Source: Volvariella volvacea V23 | Taxonomy: Eukaryota > Basidiomycota > Agaricomycetes > Agaricales > Pluteaceae | Assembly: GCA_000349905.1 (NCBI GenBank) | Contig: KB722737.1 | Location: 1,813,359-1,877,358, forward strand | Direction: 5' to 3' | DNA length: 64,000 bases | In this document: positions 24,596 to 35,419 of the stretch, in pieces | Numbering within the stretch: position 1 is the stretch's first letter | How the letters are laid out: every line of letters starts with the position of its first letter | Notes under the pieces: generated by a model | Databases searched by the model: none | What the model was told of the DNA's origin: nothing | The model's input: the letters and a program-made list of their open reading frames with translations, nothing else | Program-made: the position numbers and the translations under genes

Positions 24596-25956
24596 ATGTC
24601 AACAAATGCCCCTCCCACTGTCCTCCTCACCGTATGTCCCCCCCTCTGCTCCTCCGGTGTTTTCATGTAATGCCCGTAGAACGACGATGGTCCCCCAGAT
24701 CCAAAGGAATCGCCGTACATCCTTGGTCTCTATCTCTACCTGACGAGACAGCTAGGTAACTCAAAACAATCAGCTGCCCCGTTCAAACCCACAGCACATC
24801 TAATCCAACTATCCTTTATGAGGGTGGGATGTAAAGGTCGTAATTCCAAGCGCCCAGAAGTCCTGGATCGGTATGTTGCTTCCAACTACACCTCTTCAAT
24901 ATGTAAACTGTGGTGTATTGCCAGGCAAGGCTTATCACATCAAAGAGACCGTGACCGGGAGATACTACTACCCCAGGGAAGATGGGCAACAGGTTGAGAC
25001 TTCTGACAGTCCCCGGCCATTCAAGGATGGTGAACTGGTGGGTCCTTGCTCGCTACGATGGTTAAGAGCGTATCTCAGCCCAGGCAGGCAGAATGGATCT
25101 TACTTGATGGGGCGCGTATCATCCTCAACTGGAACGATGTCACACGTTTACCTTCGAGCAGACACCTGCCACCTGCACCAATATCGGCCTGCACAACCTC
25201 TTTCCCGGCCAGATCGACCTTGTGGTATGTTATTTCTCGAGTTGCCAATTGCGTACACGGAATGCAACACGCTATCTAGATTTCAGGACCCAATCTTGGA
25301 CGGAATACTTCTAGTACGCACTGGCCCTATCCATTCGTCGCTAGGCATCCTGCTCATGTGCCACAGCTGCGTTCGCTATGTCGTCTGGAACCATCGGTGC
25401 TGCCCTGTCTGGATCACTTTCCGGCGTCCGGGCGATCGCACTATCCTATGGAACCGTATTACATCCAACACCCTCTTATTTGTTCGAACCAGCTCACCGG
25501 CTCAGTGCACAGATCATCAGTCATCTTTGGTCTCACTGGGGAAGGGACGGGGAGGGCAGCCGCAGTGGTGAGGTCGACATATACAATGTCAATATACCCA
25601 TGATCGAGCAGCTCATTGCCCCAGAAGGCATGAAGATTTGCTGGACAACCCTCTGGCGGAACTCTTATAAGCGCCTCTTCAAACCTGTAGACCAAGAAGG
25701 ATTAGGAAATGGTCCTACAAGTCTTGATGCGCTGGTGGCTTCCCCATCATCCGTACTAAAACTAGGATTTCGTTTTGCGCCTGATATACGGGGTTTGGTG
25801 ACTCCTTCACTCGATGACTTACCTGTGGGTACAGATGGATGGGCACTTCATCATGGATGGGCAAGTGTGACCCCACTTCGAGCTTCCTTTGCAGAACCAC
25901 CTCAACCTGTGGTCGATGTCAATCAAGAAGACAAAGTGTGGATGTTGAAGCTTTAG
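24596..25956 (+). CDS. SurE-family survival protein (nucleotidase-like)
   Basis: SurE-fold protein related to bacterial 5'-nucleotidase SurE and the N-terminal half of yeast Pby1. Eight exons: 24596-24631, 24680-24755, 24823-24870, 24925-25037, 25088-25111, 25162-25224, 25280-25313, 25367-25956; 327 aa. The metal-binding NDDGPP follows intron 1 (TVLLT|NDDGPPDPKESPY), then LYLYLTRQLGWDVKVVIPS, KAYHIKETVTGRYYYPRE, ISGPNLGRNTS and SSGTIGAALSG, all SurE hallmarks. The intron after LLDG starts with GC instead of GT. The gene is divergent from the RasGEF with only 80 bp between start codons. Stop is 36 bp from the GH16 stop. Confidence 0.9.
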
Positions 25957-25991
25957 TTTATCTGTTAGTGGCACAAAGTCCGGTACAGCCA

Positions 25992-27752
25992 TTAGTGTCG
26001 TAATAATAATATAATTAAGGCTACGAGAGCGAGCATCCAAATTTGCCACCGATATGGGGGATGTAATATCGCGGCATTCGAGATACGACCGTTCAATACC
26101 TGCTTCCTGTAAACCTTGAGAGAATTAATGCTCCAAGAAGCATTCTGACGGGAGAGGTATTAGCGCACAATTACGTGACGGTAATTGAAAACATACAACG
26201 AAGTTGCTGGGATCCATCAACCTTTCTTCGCATGTTCCAGGGCAACCCGACGTTGCGTATGAGTTCCCAGCCCAGTCCCCTGAATCCGCTATCAGGGATA
26301 GGAGAAAATGGTAAGGACTTGCACAAACGTACCGCAGTAAGTTATGTCTGAAGCCGGCATAATCAATGAATCATAAAAACGGAGTCAAAATGCATACCAA
26401 ATATGATTGAGTGATTGGCGAAATACCTCCCAATATCGCAACCACTAGGATCGAGGGCAGCTGATGGTACTCCCCAATTGGAAGGGTCTGGGTGTCCTTC
26501 CAGGATATCTTGCGGTATGGCAGCACGATAAAACGACCCTATTAACGGCAGGTCCGATCTGGAGTTCAAACAAAATGCAATATGTACTGACAGACGGCAA
26601 TCCCATTCTCATCCCACTTCATGGCGAACATACCACCTGCTTGAGAGTCAAAGTAGGGGCCATATGATGCTCGACTCCACTCTGTTATGCCACAACCCGA
26701 ATTTTGATTAGTCAACGCGAAACAATTGGTGTGCTGTCACCTCGTTAAACTGTGTTCCATGAATGCAATGGTAGGCTCACCAAGACTGTGCCAGAGAAGG
26801 TAGCATTCGGATTTAAGTGACAACCTAATCAAACAAAGTTCATCATGGGCACATTAATCAGAGGAACACCGCACACCATCTCCCGTGTGCCAAGCTACCT
26901 GGTTGTGTTGGTTGTCATGAACACCCTCAATGATATCTATTTCACCATTCTATCCGCCAGTGCATAAGCTCCAGTATCATTTAAACTGTATCCTAACCTA
27001 CCCATGGCCATAGTCCAGAACCAAGAGTCCAAAAGGCAGGCCAAGTACCTGACAGACGGTTAACCCTCTACGAGTAGGACAAAGGGTGTACTCACCACAA
27101 CCCCAAGGTGCCCTATTGAGATCAAGGATAAATAGACCACCGTTATATTGCGCATGACTTGATATTCGGACACTGTATAGCAGATTAGGCTTAGAATCTC
27201 AGAGTGAAAATGCGATTACCTGTCTCTATATGTTCCCAGAGGCAACCAGGTGGTATTGTCACCTTTCATTATAACTGTACCATCCTCCTCAAAGTAAACT
27301 AAGCGTTTCTGAAACGCAGTCTCTGCGTCCACGTAACTGAATGAGACACGTCAAGCTTATGAACACTTGATGCTCTATCTCACGCACTTCACATGACCAC
27401 TAAATGGAAATTAGTATGCAAGATCATGGGGAAAGAAAACGTTTGAAAATACTTTGTAGGATCCGGTGCACTAAAGAAATCCCAACGGCTATAGCCAGCC
27501 AAACGTCATAAACGGGTCCATCTAGGTCTTGACCAACAGTACGCACTCGAAGAAGCTAGTGCCAGAGTATTCATCTTGTGGCACCCAGATGAAAGAAGAG
27601 CCATCTGCATTGGTGTTGAGTGGGTTTCGATCGCTGCGGCGCCGCGGGGTTCCGGGAGTGTCCCATATATGGGCATTGGGGTGTTGGGAGTTTGTAATCG
27701 CTATGGCTGCGGATGCTTGAAGGACGAGGAGTGTGGCAAATCGTACAATCAT
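25992..27752 (-). CDS. Glycoside hydrolase family 16, secreted, with C-terminal TM
   Basis: Predicted beta-1,3(4)-glucan-active hydrolase acting outside the cell or on the wall. About a dozen short exons. Signal peptide MIVRFATLLVLQASAAIA, then DRWDFFSAPDPTNGHVNYVD, SVRISSHAQYNGGLFILDL, GTWPAFWTLGSGLWPW, the catalytic GEIDIIEGVHDN (E-x-D-x-x-E), SGCGITEWSRASYGPYF, YRAAIPQDILEGHPDPSNWG and GDWAGNSYATSGCPGTC. One exon is only 12 nt (27388-27399). The end reads WQIWMLALVALIILL before the stop, which suggests a membrane anchor; this last exon (from about 26137) is the least certain. The two Glu of the catalytic motif are intact. Confidence 0.85.
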
Positions 27753-28122
27753 TAATCCAATGGATGAAATATCGACTTGAAAAAGGGGGGTATATGATGG
27801 GGCGTCTAGTCTTCAGCAAAATCGAAGCATTTATAGCCAAGAGGTGGCTGTTCAAATTCTCGGAACAGGGAAAGATGCATTATAGCCCAAACACCAGCCC
27901 CCCAAACCACAAAAATACATATTGACACGTGCTCCTTGACAATTCTCTGCCTCGAGGCAACTTTGTTACTCCATGTGTGTTACTCCATGTGCGATGATCC
28001 AACAAAAATCTTTGTCTCAGTCACTCATGCTTAGTATCGGGATGCAATCATGGGCGTGGTGATTTTGGGTCTGCCTGGTAACATAGCACAGAAAAGAATA
28101 CAAAGATTGAGACACAAGCATA
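27753..28122. other. Intergenic region / GH16 promoter
   Basis: 370 bp between the GH16 start and RPL15 stop. It contains a short tandem duplication near 27966-27990 (TTACTCCATGTG repeated). No gene seen. Confidence 0.45.
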
Positions 28123-28936
28123 TCATCGGTAGCGACGGAGGCTGAGCGTATTGTGCTTCTTCCATGTCGAGCGGGCGGGTGTGTGGTTGTGCCTGTGGCC
28201 CTTGCCCAATCCACGATTCTATACGAGCATCAGCAAAGCCAAAACGGGATTCATTTAACCTCCTGACCTGCTTGCCAATGCTAGTGAGACCCCTGGCCTC
28301 GCGGCGCTTGTGTACGGGCTTTGTAATCCAGTTGATTCTAGGATCACGACGGATCTAAAGGCGTGATTAGTGCCCATAAACTGTGGGGCGTGGTCATAAT
28401 GCCATACCGCTTTGTGACTGGGGTCCACTAAGATAACCTCGTAATACTTGTAGACGCCGTCCTGGTTGATCCAATACGAGTTCAATACCCTCAGATTACC
28501 ACATCGTCTTCCAACTCGCTCCTCAGCCGTACTCCTCAAGCTGCGTTGATATTTGAGATGATTGACACCCTGACGAACAGGTTTACCGTAGGTAGCACCT
28601 ATGCATCAATCAAATTTTCATCAACGAATGAGAAAATATCCACTCCCATACCCTTAGGGACGGGCTTCTTGCGATTTCCGCGACGAACTCGAATACGATA
28701 AATTACATAGCCTTGTTTGGCCTTATAACCAAGACGGCGAGCCTTGTCAGGACGAGAAGGCCGCGAAGCCCGGTGAATGACATTGAGTTGGCGGTACTCC
28801 CAGCAACTGCATCGCGCTTAAGTCTTCGTCGAAAGGCCAGCCAAAATCGAATCGCATACCGTACACGAAGGAGGAATCGGAGAACGTCCGATTGCTTCTT
28901 TTTATACAACTCACCAATGTACTTGTACGCACCCAT
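28123..28936 (-). CDS. RPL15: 60S ribosomal protein L15 (eL15)
   Basis: Large-subunit ribosomal protein. Five exons in coding order: 28936-28860, 28806-28652, 28598-28408, 28354-28268, 28218-28123; 201 aa. Begins [17 protein letters not shown] and continues [59 protein letters not shown] and [13 protein letters not shown]. The last exons join [29 protein letters not shown] and SLRRYR. Length and sequence match the family throughout. Confidence 0.96.
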
Positions 28937-29293
28937 CCTATGGCAGCCGTTCAGCCTTGCGTTATGGACGAGATTGAACACCACACTCACCTTCGTCTTG
29001 ACGTTCCTTGATACTGACCTGCATGTTCTGCTTGCGGCTTGTGTAATGACTGTACAGTTTCACGGGATTTGCCGATCACTCCGATCGCGTCCTTTATATG
29101 TTCCCTAAAAGCGTGCCTATAAGGGCAATTTTAGTCTTGCAACAATATTTATTGCGTTACCCTATCTCCCCGCTCTCTGTGTTGCAAACAGCAAGTCTCG
29201 GTGTAAAACTCGACCTCTTCTCGCATAGCCAAAAATACATTTCCTTGTGCTATGATCATAATCTACAATCTCCATTCCCGCCCTCCAGCAGGA
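28937..29293. other. Intergenic region / RPL15 promoter
   Basis: About 350 bp holding the RPL15 5' leader and the 3' end of the MFS gene. No other feature. Confidence 0.4.
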
Positions 29294-31444
29294 TCATGGC
29301 ATTTTTTTCTTGCGACCAAGCCTGAACCACGCTGTCACTAGGAATAAAACCCAGGCCAAGACTATTAGAACCCCGCTAAGGAATGCAAAAATCTCCCCAC
29401 GAAGCCTTTCAGACCGGCTCTTCGTCACTTCCAATATGCCGGACCCAGTTCCCGATGGTCCATCTGATGAATAGCGTGAAAGGGTATCTGGGTTATGAAG
29501 CAATGGCTGTGTTTCCTCAGTGGGAGCGATGCTGTCAGGCGAAATTTGATATTTGAGTCTCTGTTGTTGAAGCTGAGCCATGGTAACTATGCTTATGAGT
29601 TGCAGAACGTTCAGCAAGAGGAAAGTGTTCAATAAGCTTTGAATCGCAGAGTGGCGGGATTTTCCTTCTTTTACTTCATGGAAATCTAATGCAAGGCCGG
29701 CGAGAGTTTGGAAGATCGTCGACCCAGTTTGCTCAAGCTGTAAACAATTTAATAGATTAACGATCACATCTGCGTTTGGAATGGACTGACACTTTTATGA
29801 ACCCCTAAGGCAGTCGAAATATACTTGGCTGGCACAATTTCGGGGACCAGGAGAACGAGTAGCACTCAAAGGCAAGGAGCGTTAGTAAAACACAAAAACT
29901 AAGAAATGTTAATCTCACAAGGGGCAAAGCCATGTCCCATCGCAAAGATAGCAATACCTGCTCCCGGTGACCTTGTCCATAAAGGCGGTAGGACCAGCCA
30001 TATATAGGCAAGACACGTCAGAATTGAGGATAGAACCAACAGGTAAACTACGATGGGGCGCCGGTTGTATCTGTCCACTACCATACCACACTGATGCTGT
30101 AATTAGTAAACTAGTATCGTCAATCGCGTTCCATTTGAAGCATACCGCAGGATATAGGACCAAACTCCCTGCTAGCAAGTACGACGCCAAGTCTGCCGCT
30201 ACCTCTTCGTCCAGCATATAGCGAAGTTCGATGATATTTCTGGAAAGTGATTGAGCATAGGATAGAGCACTCATTAAATTTCTCGTCTTACGCGGCAAGG
30301 TGTATAAAGGGTGACCATATCATCCCACACAAAATATTTAATCCGACATACCTAACAAATTTCGGCATGGAGAACTTAAGTCGCACGATTCAATGCTTAC
30401 GCCCAGAAGACATCTCCGAGTTTGGTTATTTCACGTATTTTGACCCGACGCTTTTCTGCAACCCTCTCTAGTGCTTGTGCTTCGGTCATACTGGCGATGG
30501 CTCGTCGTCTAGCTTCTTCTGCGATATCCACCGATTCTAGCTCCGCACCAGCGCCATCAATTAACCACTTTGAAGCAGCGATGTACAACAGGTTTACCAC
30601 CATAGACAGTGTTGCCAGGGCAGTGGCAACATAAAATGGTGCGCGTGATCCAAACATCTTGCTCAATGGATAAGCTGTGCGTGCAGCAACAAACGAAGCA
30701 CCCTTTCCAGCAATTAATCCCAAGGCCATCGAGACACCAAGACCATGAGATTTGAAGAAACGAACGATTATCGTCTCTTGTACCACTGCCAATGGACTGA
30801 CACCCAAACCAAAGATGAACAAACCAAGCGCCATCAAGCGAACGTTACCTGCAATATCACCCAGCAGCAAAAGGAGCTGACCTGCCAATATATAAGCACA
30901 AGTAGTAGGAATTGTTTCAAACCAAACGCACCCAGAAAGATGACTCCTGTTGCCAGAATGCTTGTCAGGGTTGTCCCGAGGGTGCTTGCCAAGACACCTC
31001 CAACCAAAGGAGTCCAGGTGCTGTTGAGGCTGAAAGCCGAGATCAGCAGACTGAACTCGGAATGAGATGTCCCCAGCTCTCGAGATAATCTACTTTTCAG
31101 GGGAGCCAAAACGTATGAAGCACTGTTGGGGCTGATATTCAGTATCGGAGCCAAAGAACTAATGAAATAGTCAGCAAAATGACTTACTAGTGACTTCCGA
31201 TACTCAAACTGCAAGCACACAAAAGGGCTAAAGTTCGAATGAAGTACGCTCGGAGCGGATCGTGCCGAGGATGCTGGGAGGGGTCGCGAGGAGAGTCACC
31301 GTCGTTGAAGCCGTCCCCCAGCATATTTTGTGTACCCACAACTTGAGGCTGGTTGTCTGGCTCAGCCTCCAAAGTCCCTGCACCAGCCAGTGGTTGATCA
31401 CACAACACGGTGTGTTGGTCATGACCAGGGTAATTTTGCAGCAT
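29294..31444 (-). CDS. Major facilitator superfamily transporter, MFSD1-like
   Basis: Predicted 12-TM transporter of the vacuole/lysosome-type MFSD1 group. Eight exons in coding order: 31444-31188, 31122-30932, 30881-30401, 30351-30292, 30239-30146, 30090-29919, 29864-29791, 29737-29294; 590 aa. N-terminal hydrophilic region, first TM (YFIRTLALLCACSLSIGSH), then YVLAPLKSRLSRELGTS, LNSTWTPLVGGVLAS, LFIFGLGVSPLAVVQETII, GSRAPFYVATALATLS, WSPFIHLAANIIELRY, VDRYNRRPIVVYLLVLSS and a final helix (FLSGVLIVLAWVLFLVTAWF). The cytosolic ETQPLLH resembles a dileucine sorting signal. Substrate cannot be told from sequence; MFSD1 in animals exports dipeptides. Confidence 0.85.
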
Positions 31445-31862
31445 GTTGACAAGTAGGGGCTGTTGAGCTAGGGCAGTAAGCGCTAAGGACGATGTTTGAG
31501 AACTTCACTCGTACAGGGAAGGAGGGTGGTGCTGTGGTGCTATCGCATGCCACTTAACGACTTGCAGGATAATATGGCTCCAGAGCCGCTCTATGCAAAT
31601 GCGGGCTCGAGTAACCTCAGCCAAAGGAGGGTAAACATCATAAAATAATGTACGGCCTGCGGTGGTACCCAATACTCTCGTGATTCTTGTTGCCGGTGGG
31701 TAGAGACGATCTGAAGACCTTGTATGGAGGTCTAATTTATACAACAGTGGGGAGTGCAAGCCTGAGTGCCTACGTAATATGGAATAATGTACAGTTATGG
31801 ACCGAACGAGTGCAGTACAATGCAAACTAGTACCCCTACAACCACTTTTGTCATGATCACAA
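31445..31862. other. Intergenic region
   Basis: About 420 bp between two minus-strand genes. No coding family; the open frame at 31505-31825 is not supported. Confidence 0.4.
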
Positions 31863-32570
31863 TCAGGCCGTACTAAGTCTTCTTGGGTCTTTTACCTCTT
31901 CAAACGTGTGCCGTTGCCCACTAGAAAGTATCCATAGACATGTTGCAAGCAACGTCACAAGAGACAACCCTAACTCTGTCCACCCAATAGCCTCCACCGT
32001 CAAGGATTGTCGACAACTGTGACGAAATATTGGAAAAGGAAAGAAACCATGGGAGGATAGAACATGTGAAGTCAGACCCATACTAGCTAGGTGGTTATCC
32101 GTACCGATGAATAGTTGGTCTACCCGCACAATTACCACCTGTTCTTGTGTGATGCATGATTCCAGCAGCAGCTCCCTGAAGCAGAGCAGTAAGCGCATGG
32201 TATTGATAAGGGAGTACTCACGAAACCTACCCATAATATGCTCGTAATGAGCTGCCAGATAGCGGAGCTCGCTATACCAGCCAGTAATTGTATTCCAGCA
32301 CCCATAATCCACAAAAGGTAAGCAGCAGAGAAGAATAGCGTCCAAACAGCATTGAAAAGGAAGAAAATGAGGCTAACGCACATCAAAGTGAATTGAAGAA
32401 TGGCAGTAATTAGACTCGAATACTCACAGAGAGTGATATCGAGGACTAGGCCATGTTCGGTTTTCGTTTCCAGCACTGATTAAGAATGCAGTAAGACCGA
32501 TTTCCGCCATAGCTGAGCAGGTCATTAAAACAAAGAGAAACGGATGGTAGCTCGCTCGGGTGGGCGGCAT
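31863..32570 (-). CDS. Four-TM membrane protein, MARVEL-like
   Basis: Exons in coding order 32570-32428, 32372-32231, 32175-32124, 32086-31863 give 186 aa. Four hydrophobic helices: YHPFLFVLMTCSAMAEIGL, FFLFNAVWTLFFSAAYLLW with AGIQLLAGIASSAIWQLITS, a segment AAAGIMHHTRTGGNCA, and LTVEAIGWTELGLSLVTLL ending CLWILSSG. The pattern (four TM, Cys in extracellular loops before the last helix, RCRQS-type motif) is that of fungal MARVEL-domain proteins. The role is probably at the plasma membrane or in secretory vesicles; function unknown. The third exon end is chosen to give the family-like TRTGGNC string; an earlier donor is possible. Confidence 0.7.
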
Positions 32571-33139
32571 CAACCTTGAGGTATGAATGAGAGACGTGAT
32601 GTAAAACTGGAGGATAGAAGTAAGGTAGAGGTAGAGAAAGGACCAACCGATGTTTGGTGTGGAGTTAGGGAACCCTTCCAGAAATACAAACCGCTTTCCA
32701 TGTAAGGGTGGTAGCGTGTGCGCGGCACCTTGAGGGGAGGGGACGGCGGTGCGATCAGTGATAGGCTAGTGAACAGCAAAGTGCCATCATCTGATCGAGA
32801 ACAATCCTGAGACCAGCAATGCGGTCACTACGAGGCGACGACACATCCATTCCATTGTCCTGTCCTTGTCACGCAGATAGTAGCTATTGTCTTGCTCAAG
32901 AAATAATTGCATAGCCATGGAAAATGTCCTTGGTGGGAGCCTGGTCCAAGGCCTCTTATTCGTCAGAGGGGTTTACACGTGTAGCAAGCGTGGAGGAGAA
33001 ATGATGAATGAGCAGATTGTTGGTGACGCACAGACAGTTGTCAGCAGGTGAAGGGTTTACAGCGAATACAAAGCAGGGTCGCGAGAAAATTTTACACCAT
33101 ATCCGAAACGGCTGACTGATGGTTGGCAGCTGAGTTTAT
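32571..33139. other. Intergenic region
   Basis: About 570 bp: promoter of the MARVEL-like gene and 3' side of MYG1. Minus-strand open frames at 32446-32779 run into the 5' leader but miss the true frame. No other gene. Confidence 0.45.
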
Positions 33140-34520
33140 TTAGAATGTTAGAGCTGCACGGGCAATCCGAAGAGCACCATCTCTGGTTCGATTTCCTAAC
33201 GCATAACTCAGTATTGTGAGTGGGTGAAGTGTCATGAATCTAATTACCTCCGATAAACCCAGATGCATGGATAAAAATGCAACCCGGTATGCCGGAAGCT
33301 TGGGATAGCACCTCATCTCTAAGACCCCTCCAAGGCTCTGGAAGCGCCTTCCTACTTTCAAAGCTTTCTGGCGTAACGGGAACGGCTTGAACCCTCCAAT
33401 TACCTCCCAACTCGTCTGGATAGACGACATAAATAGCCTTTTCCGACTCCAAGACGCCTTTCTCCGCTTCAAGTTCGAACAAATGCTCCTGTCAATGAAT
33501 CAGTGGTTGGCCATAAGTTGTTGGAGATTATTTACCTTCCAGGGTAAAAATTGATCAAGGACTACGATCTTGCCAGAGGGTTCAATTGCTCTGCTTGCTT
33601 CCAGTGAGGCCTGAAGCAAATCTCTTGCAGGCAGCCATGCGTCGGCATAGTATTTTAGTTTTGCGAGGAATTCCCCCCCTGCCATCTGGGATGCTTTCGC
33701 GAATTGTTTCTGTGCGCATGATCAATAAAAAGAGTACAGATGAAATTTACAGAACCAACATCAACAGTTTCGGAATCAGAGGGCTGGTTCCAAGCAGGAT
33801 TAAGAGCGCCAACACGGCTGGAGAGGTCAGTGCGATTCCGGTAACGTGGTTGCACATCTGTTGGGTATTGAGGTATGCCATTATCGATGGCATCCAAAGC
33901 CTCTATGAATTCCTAAACCACCTTAGAATGCGCGCTTTGTAAGAGACACGCAGAAATCAAACCTTGTACATCTTCAACCAGAGCGTAGTGACTTTTGCAT
34001 CGGTGGTGGGTAGCTGGGTCACATTTGAAATGACTTCTTTTCCAAAGTGTCTAACACAAGGTTAAGATATTGGTTATGAGATTTTGAGTTAATAAACCAA
34101 CTTGTAGACCAGGCCCGCAGATGATAGCTTGGTCTGGAAGCCATGGCCAAAATTGTGGTGAAAACCGCGCTGATGATGATCGAATCGCAGTTTTGTTTCG
34201 TCATAAACGGCGCCAACATCGACGACGATGTCACAGGTGTCAAGGATCGTGGGATCCCGTGTTCTCTTGACCACTGGTGGGTCGGGATGATTAGCTAGGA
34301 ACCGCGCAGCTGAATCGGATTAACTACCAGCATCGCGAAAGGTACTGGTTTGCCTCAACAGGAAAACGGCCAGTGCTTCATCACAATGAAAAGTGCCATT
34401 ATGAGTACCAATAACGGGCATCGTCCTTGGTTTTTTTAGAACAGATTCAGTAGATAGAGTGCTTCTGACTAGAGGGCGGAGAACGGGAGTATAGTCACGG
34501 TATCCAAGACGGAAAAGCAT
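33140..34520 (-). CDS. MYG1: MYG1 family exonuclease (DHH-like), mitochondrial-targeted form
   Basis: MYG1/GAMM1 is a 3'-5' RNA exonuclease in nucleus and mitochondria. Seven exons in coding order: 34520-34328, 34273-34102, 34050-33963, 33912-33760, 33709-33536, 33488-33248, 33195-33140; 358 aa. After an Arg-rich, acid-poor N-terminus (MLFRLGYRDYTPVLRPLVR) comes PVIGTHNGTFHCDEALAVF, DTCDIVVDVGAVYDE, RFDHHQRGF (DHH-type metal motif), LSSAGLVYKHFGKE, EFIEALDAIDNG, SSRVGALNPAWN and GCIFIHASGFIGGNRTRDGAL. A second in-frame Met at MPVIGTHN could give a nuclear/cytosolic form. Confidence 0.94.
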
Positions 34521-34670
34521 GCTAGAGTCCGGGGAATGCCGTAGACGAATCCATAGTAAAGACAGGGTACTGCAACGATCATTAGGATAATGTGTGGGTA
34601 ACAGTCTATAATAAGTGACGATGTTCAGAGGCAGAAGTGCAAGCGAATGTCCAACTCAAGTCCGATAAGC

Positions 34671-35272
34671 TCAGAATATAACGATTAGACCACCAATGAA
34701 GACACCAAGAAATCCTGCGATGGCCGCGTTCATCCTGAGCTGAGAGGCGGCGGCAATGTAATCATCGTCGGGACCGTATGCTGCACTCGCCCCTGCACCT
34801 GGCGCAGGAGCACCGTTAGGGCCATTGCCGCCTCCGTCGATTGTTGTAGCAGCGGTAGGCAGGGTGCGCGGTGTTGTTGTAGGGCGAGAAGAAGCCTCCT
34901 CCGGCTCGAGAGTGGCGGTTGTGGTGAAAACCAGGGTGCGCGTGAAGGAGCTCTCTCGACTTCCAGACCCGGACACCCCCACTGAAAGGGACGTGGAAGT
35001 GATGACAGTCACGATGGGGGAGGGCTCGGGGGTTGGGGAGGATGAATCGGAGCGAGATTGGGACTGGGACTGGGAGCGAGACTGGGATTGGGAGGGACCA
35101 TTGGTGCTGGAGCGAGATGCGGATGGAGGGGGCTCTTCAGAGTTGTCCTGTGAAAAGTTGTGAGGATTACATGAACGGCGGAGAGGGATGGACGGCGACG
35201 ATGGCTACGTGCCTGTGCGAGAGCAAGGGACAGGAAAAGAGGGAAAAGGAGCGCAGAAAGAGAAGGACGCAT
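34671..35272 (-). CDS. Ser/Thr-rich secreted protein, probable GPI anchor
   Basis: Exon 1 35272-35213, exon 2 35147-34671; 178 aa. Signal peptide MRPSLSALLFPLFLSLALAQ ends exactly at exon 1. The mature part is Ser/Gln/Arg repeats (SQSRSQSQSQSRS), Thr-rich (TLVFTTTATLEPEEASSRP), then Gly/Pro/Ala linker, and a C-terminal hydrophobic tail (NAAIAGFLGVFIGGLIVIF) typical of GPI-anchor or TM signals. The intron would use a GC donor (CAG|GCACGT); a GT donor 4 bp downstream breaks the frame. Function unknown; such proteins usually sit in the cell wall or membrane. Confidence 0.75.
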
Positions 35273-35419
35273 GATAAAGGCCGAGAGAGATGGCAGCGAC
35301 GGTGGAGGCGGGGCAGGAAAAGGGATGAATTAGTAATAACAAAGGGCGATGGCAGAATTGTATTGGCTACAAGCCATTGCAAGTCTTCAAGCCCCTATTG
35401 ACTTGCCATCTCGCTCGCC

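Noticed and set aside
24570..24720. Upstream first exon for the RasGEF gene (minus, from 24720)
   Set aside because: It is the antisense of the SurE exons carrying NDDGPP and SPYILGLYLYLTRQLG, which are strongly conserved; the apparent frame is a shadow.
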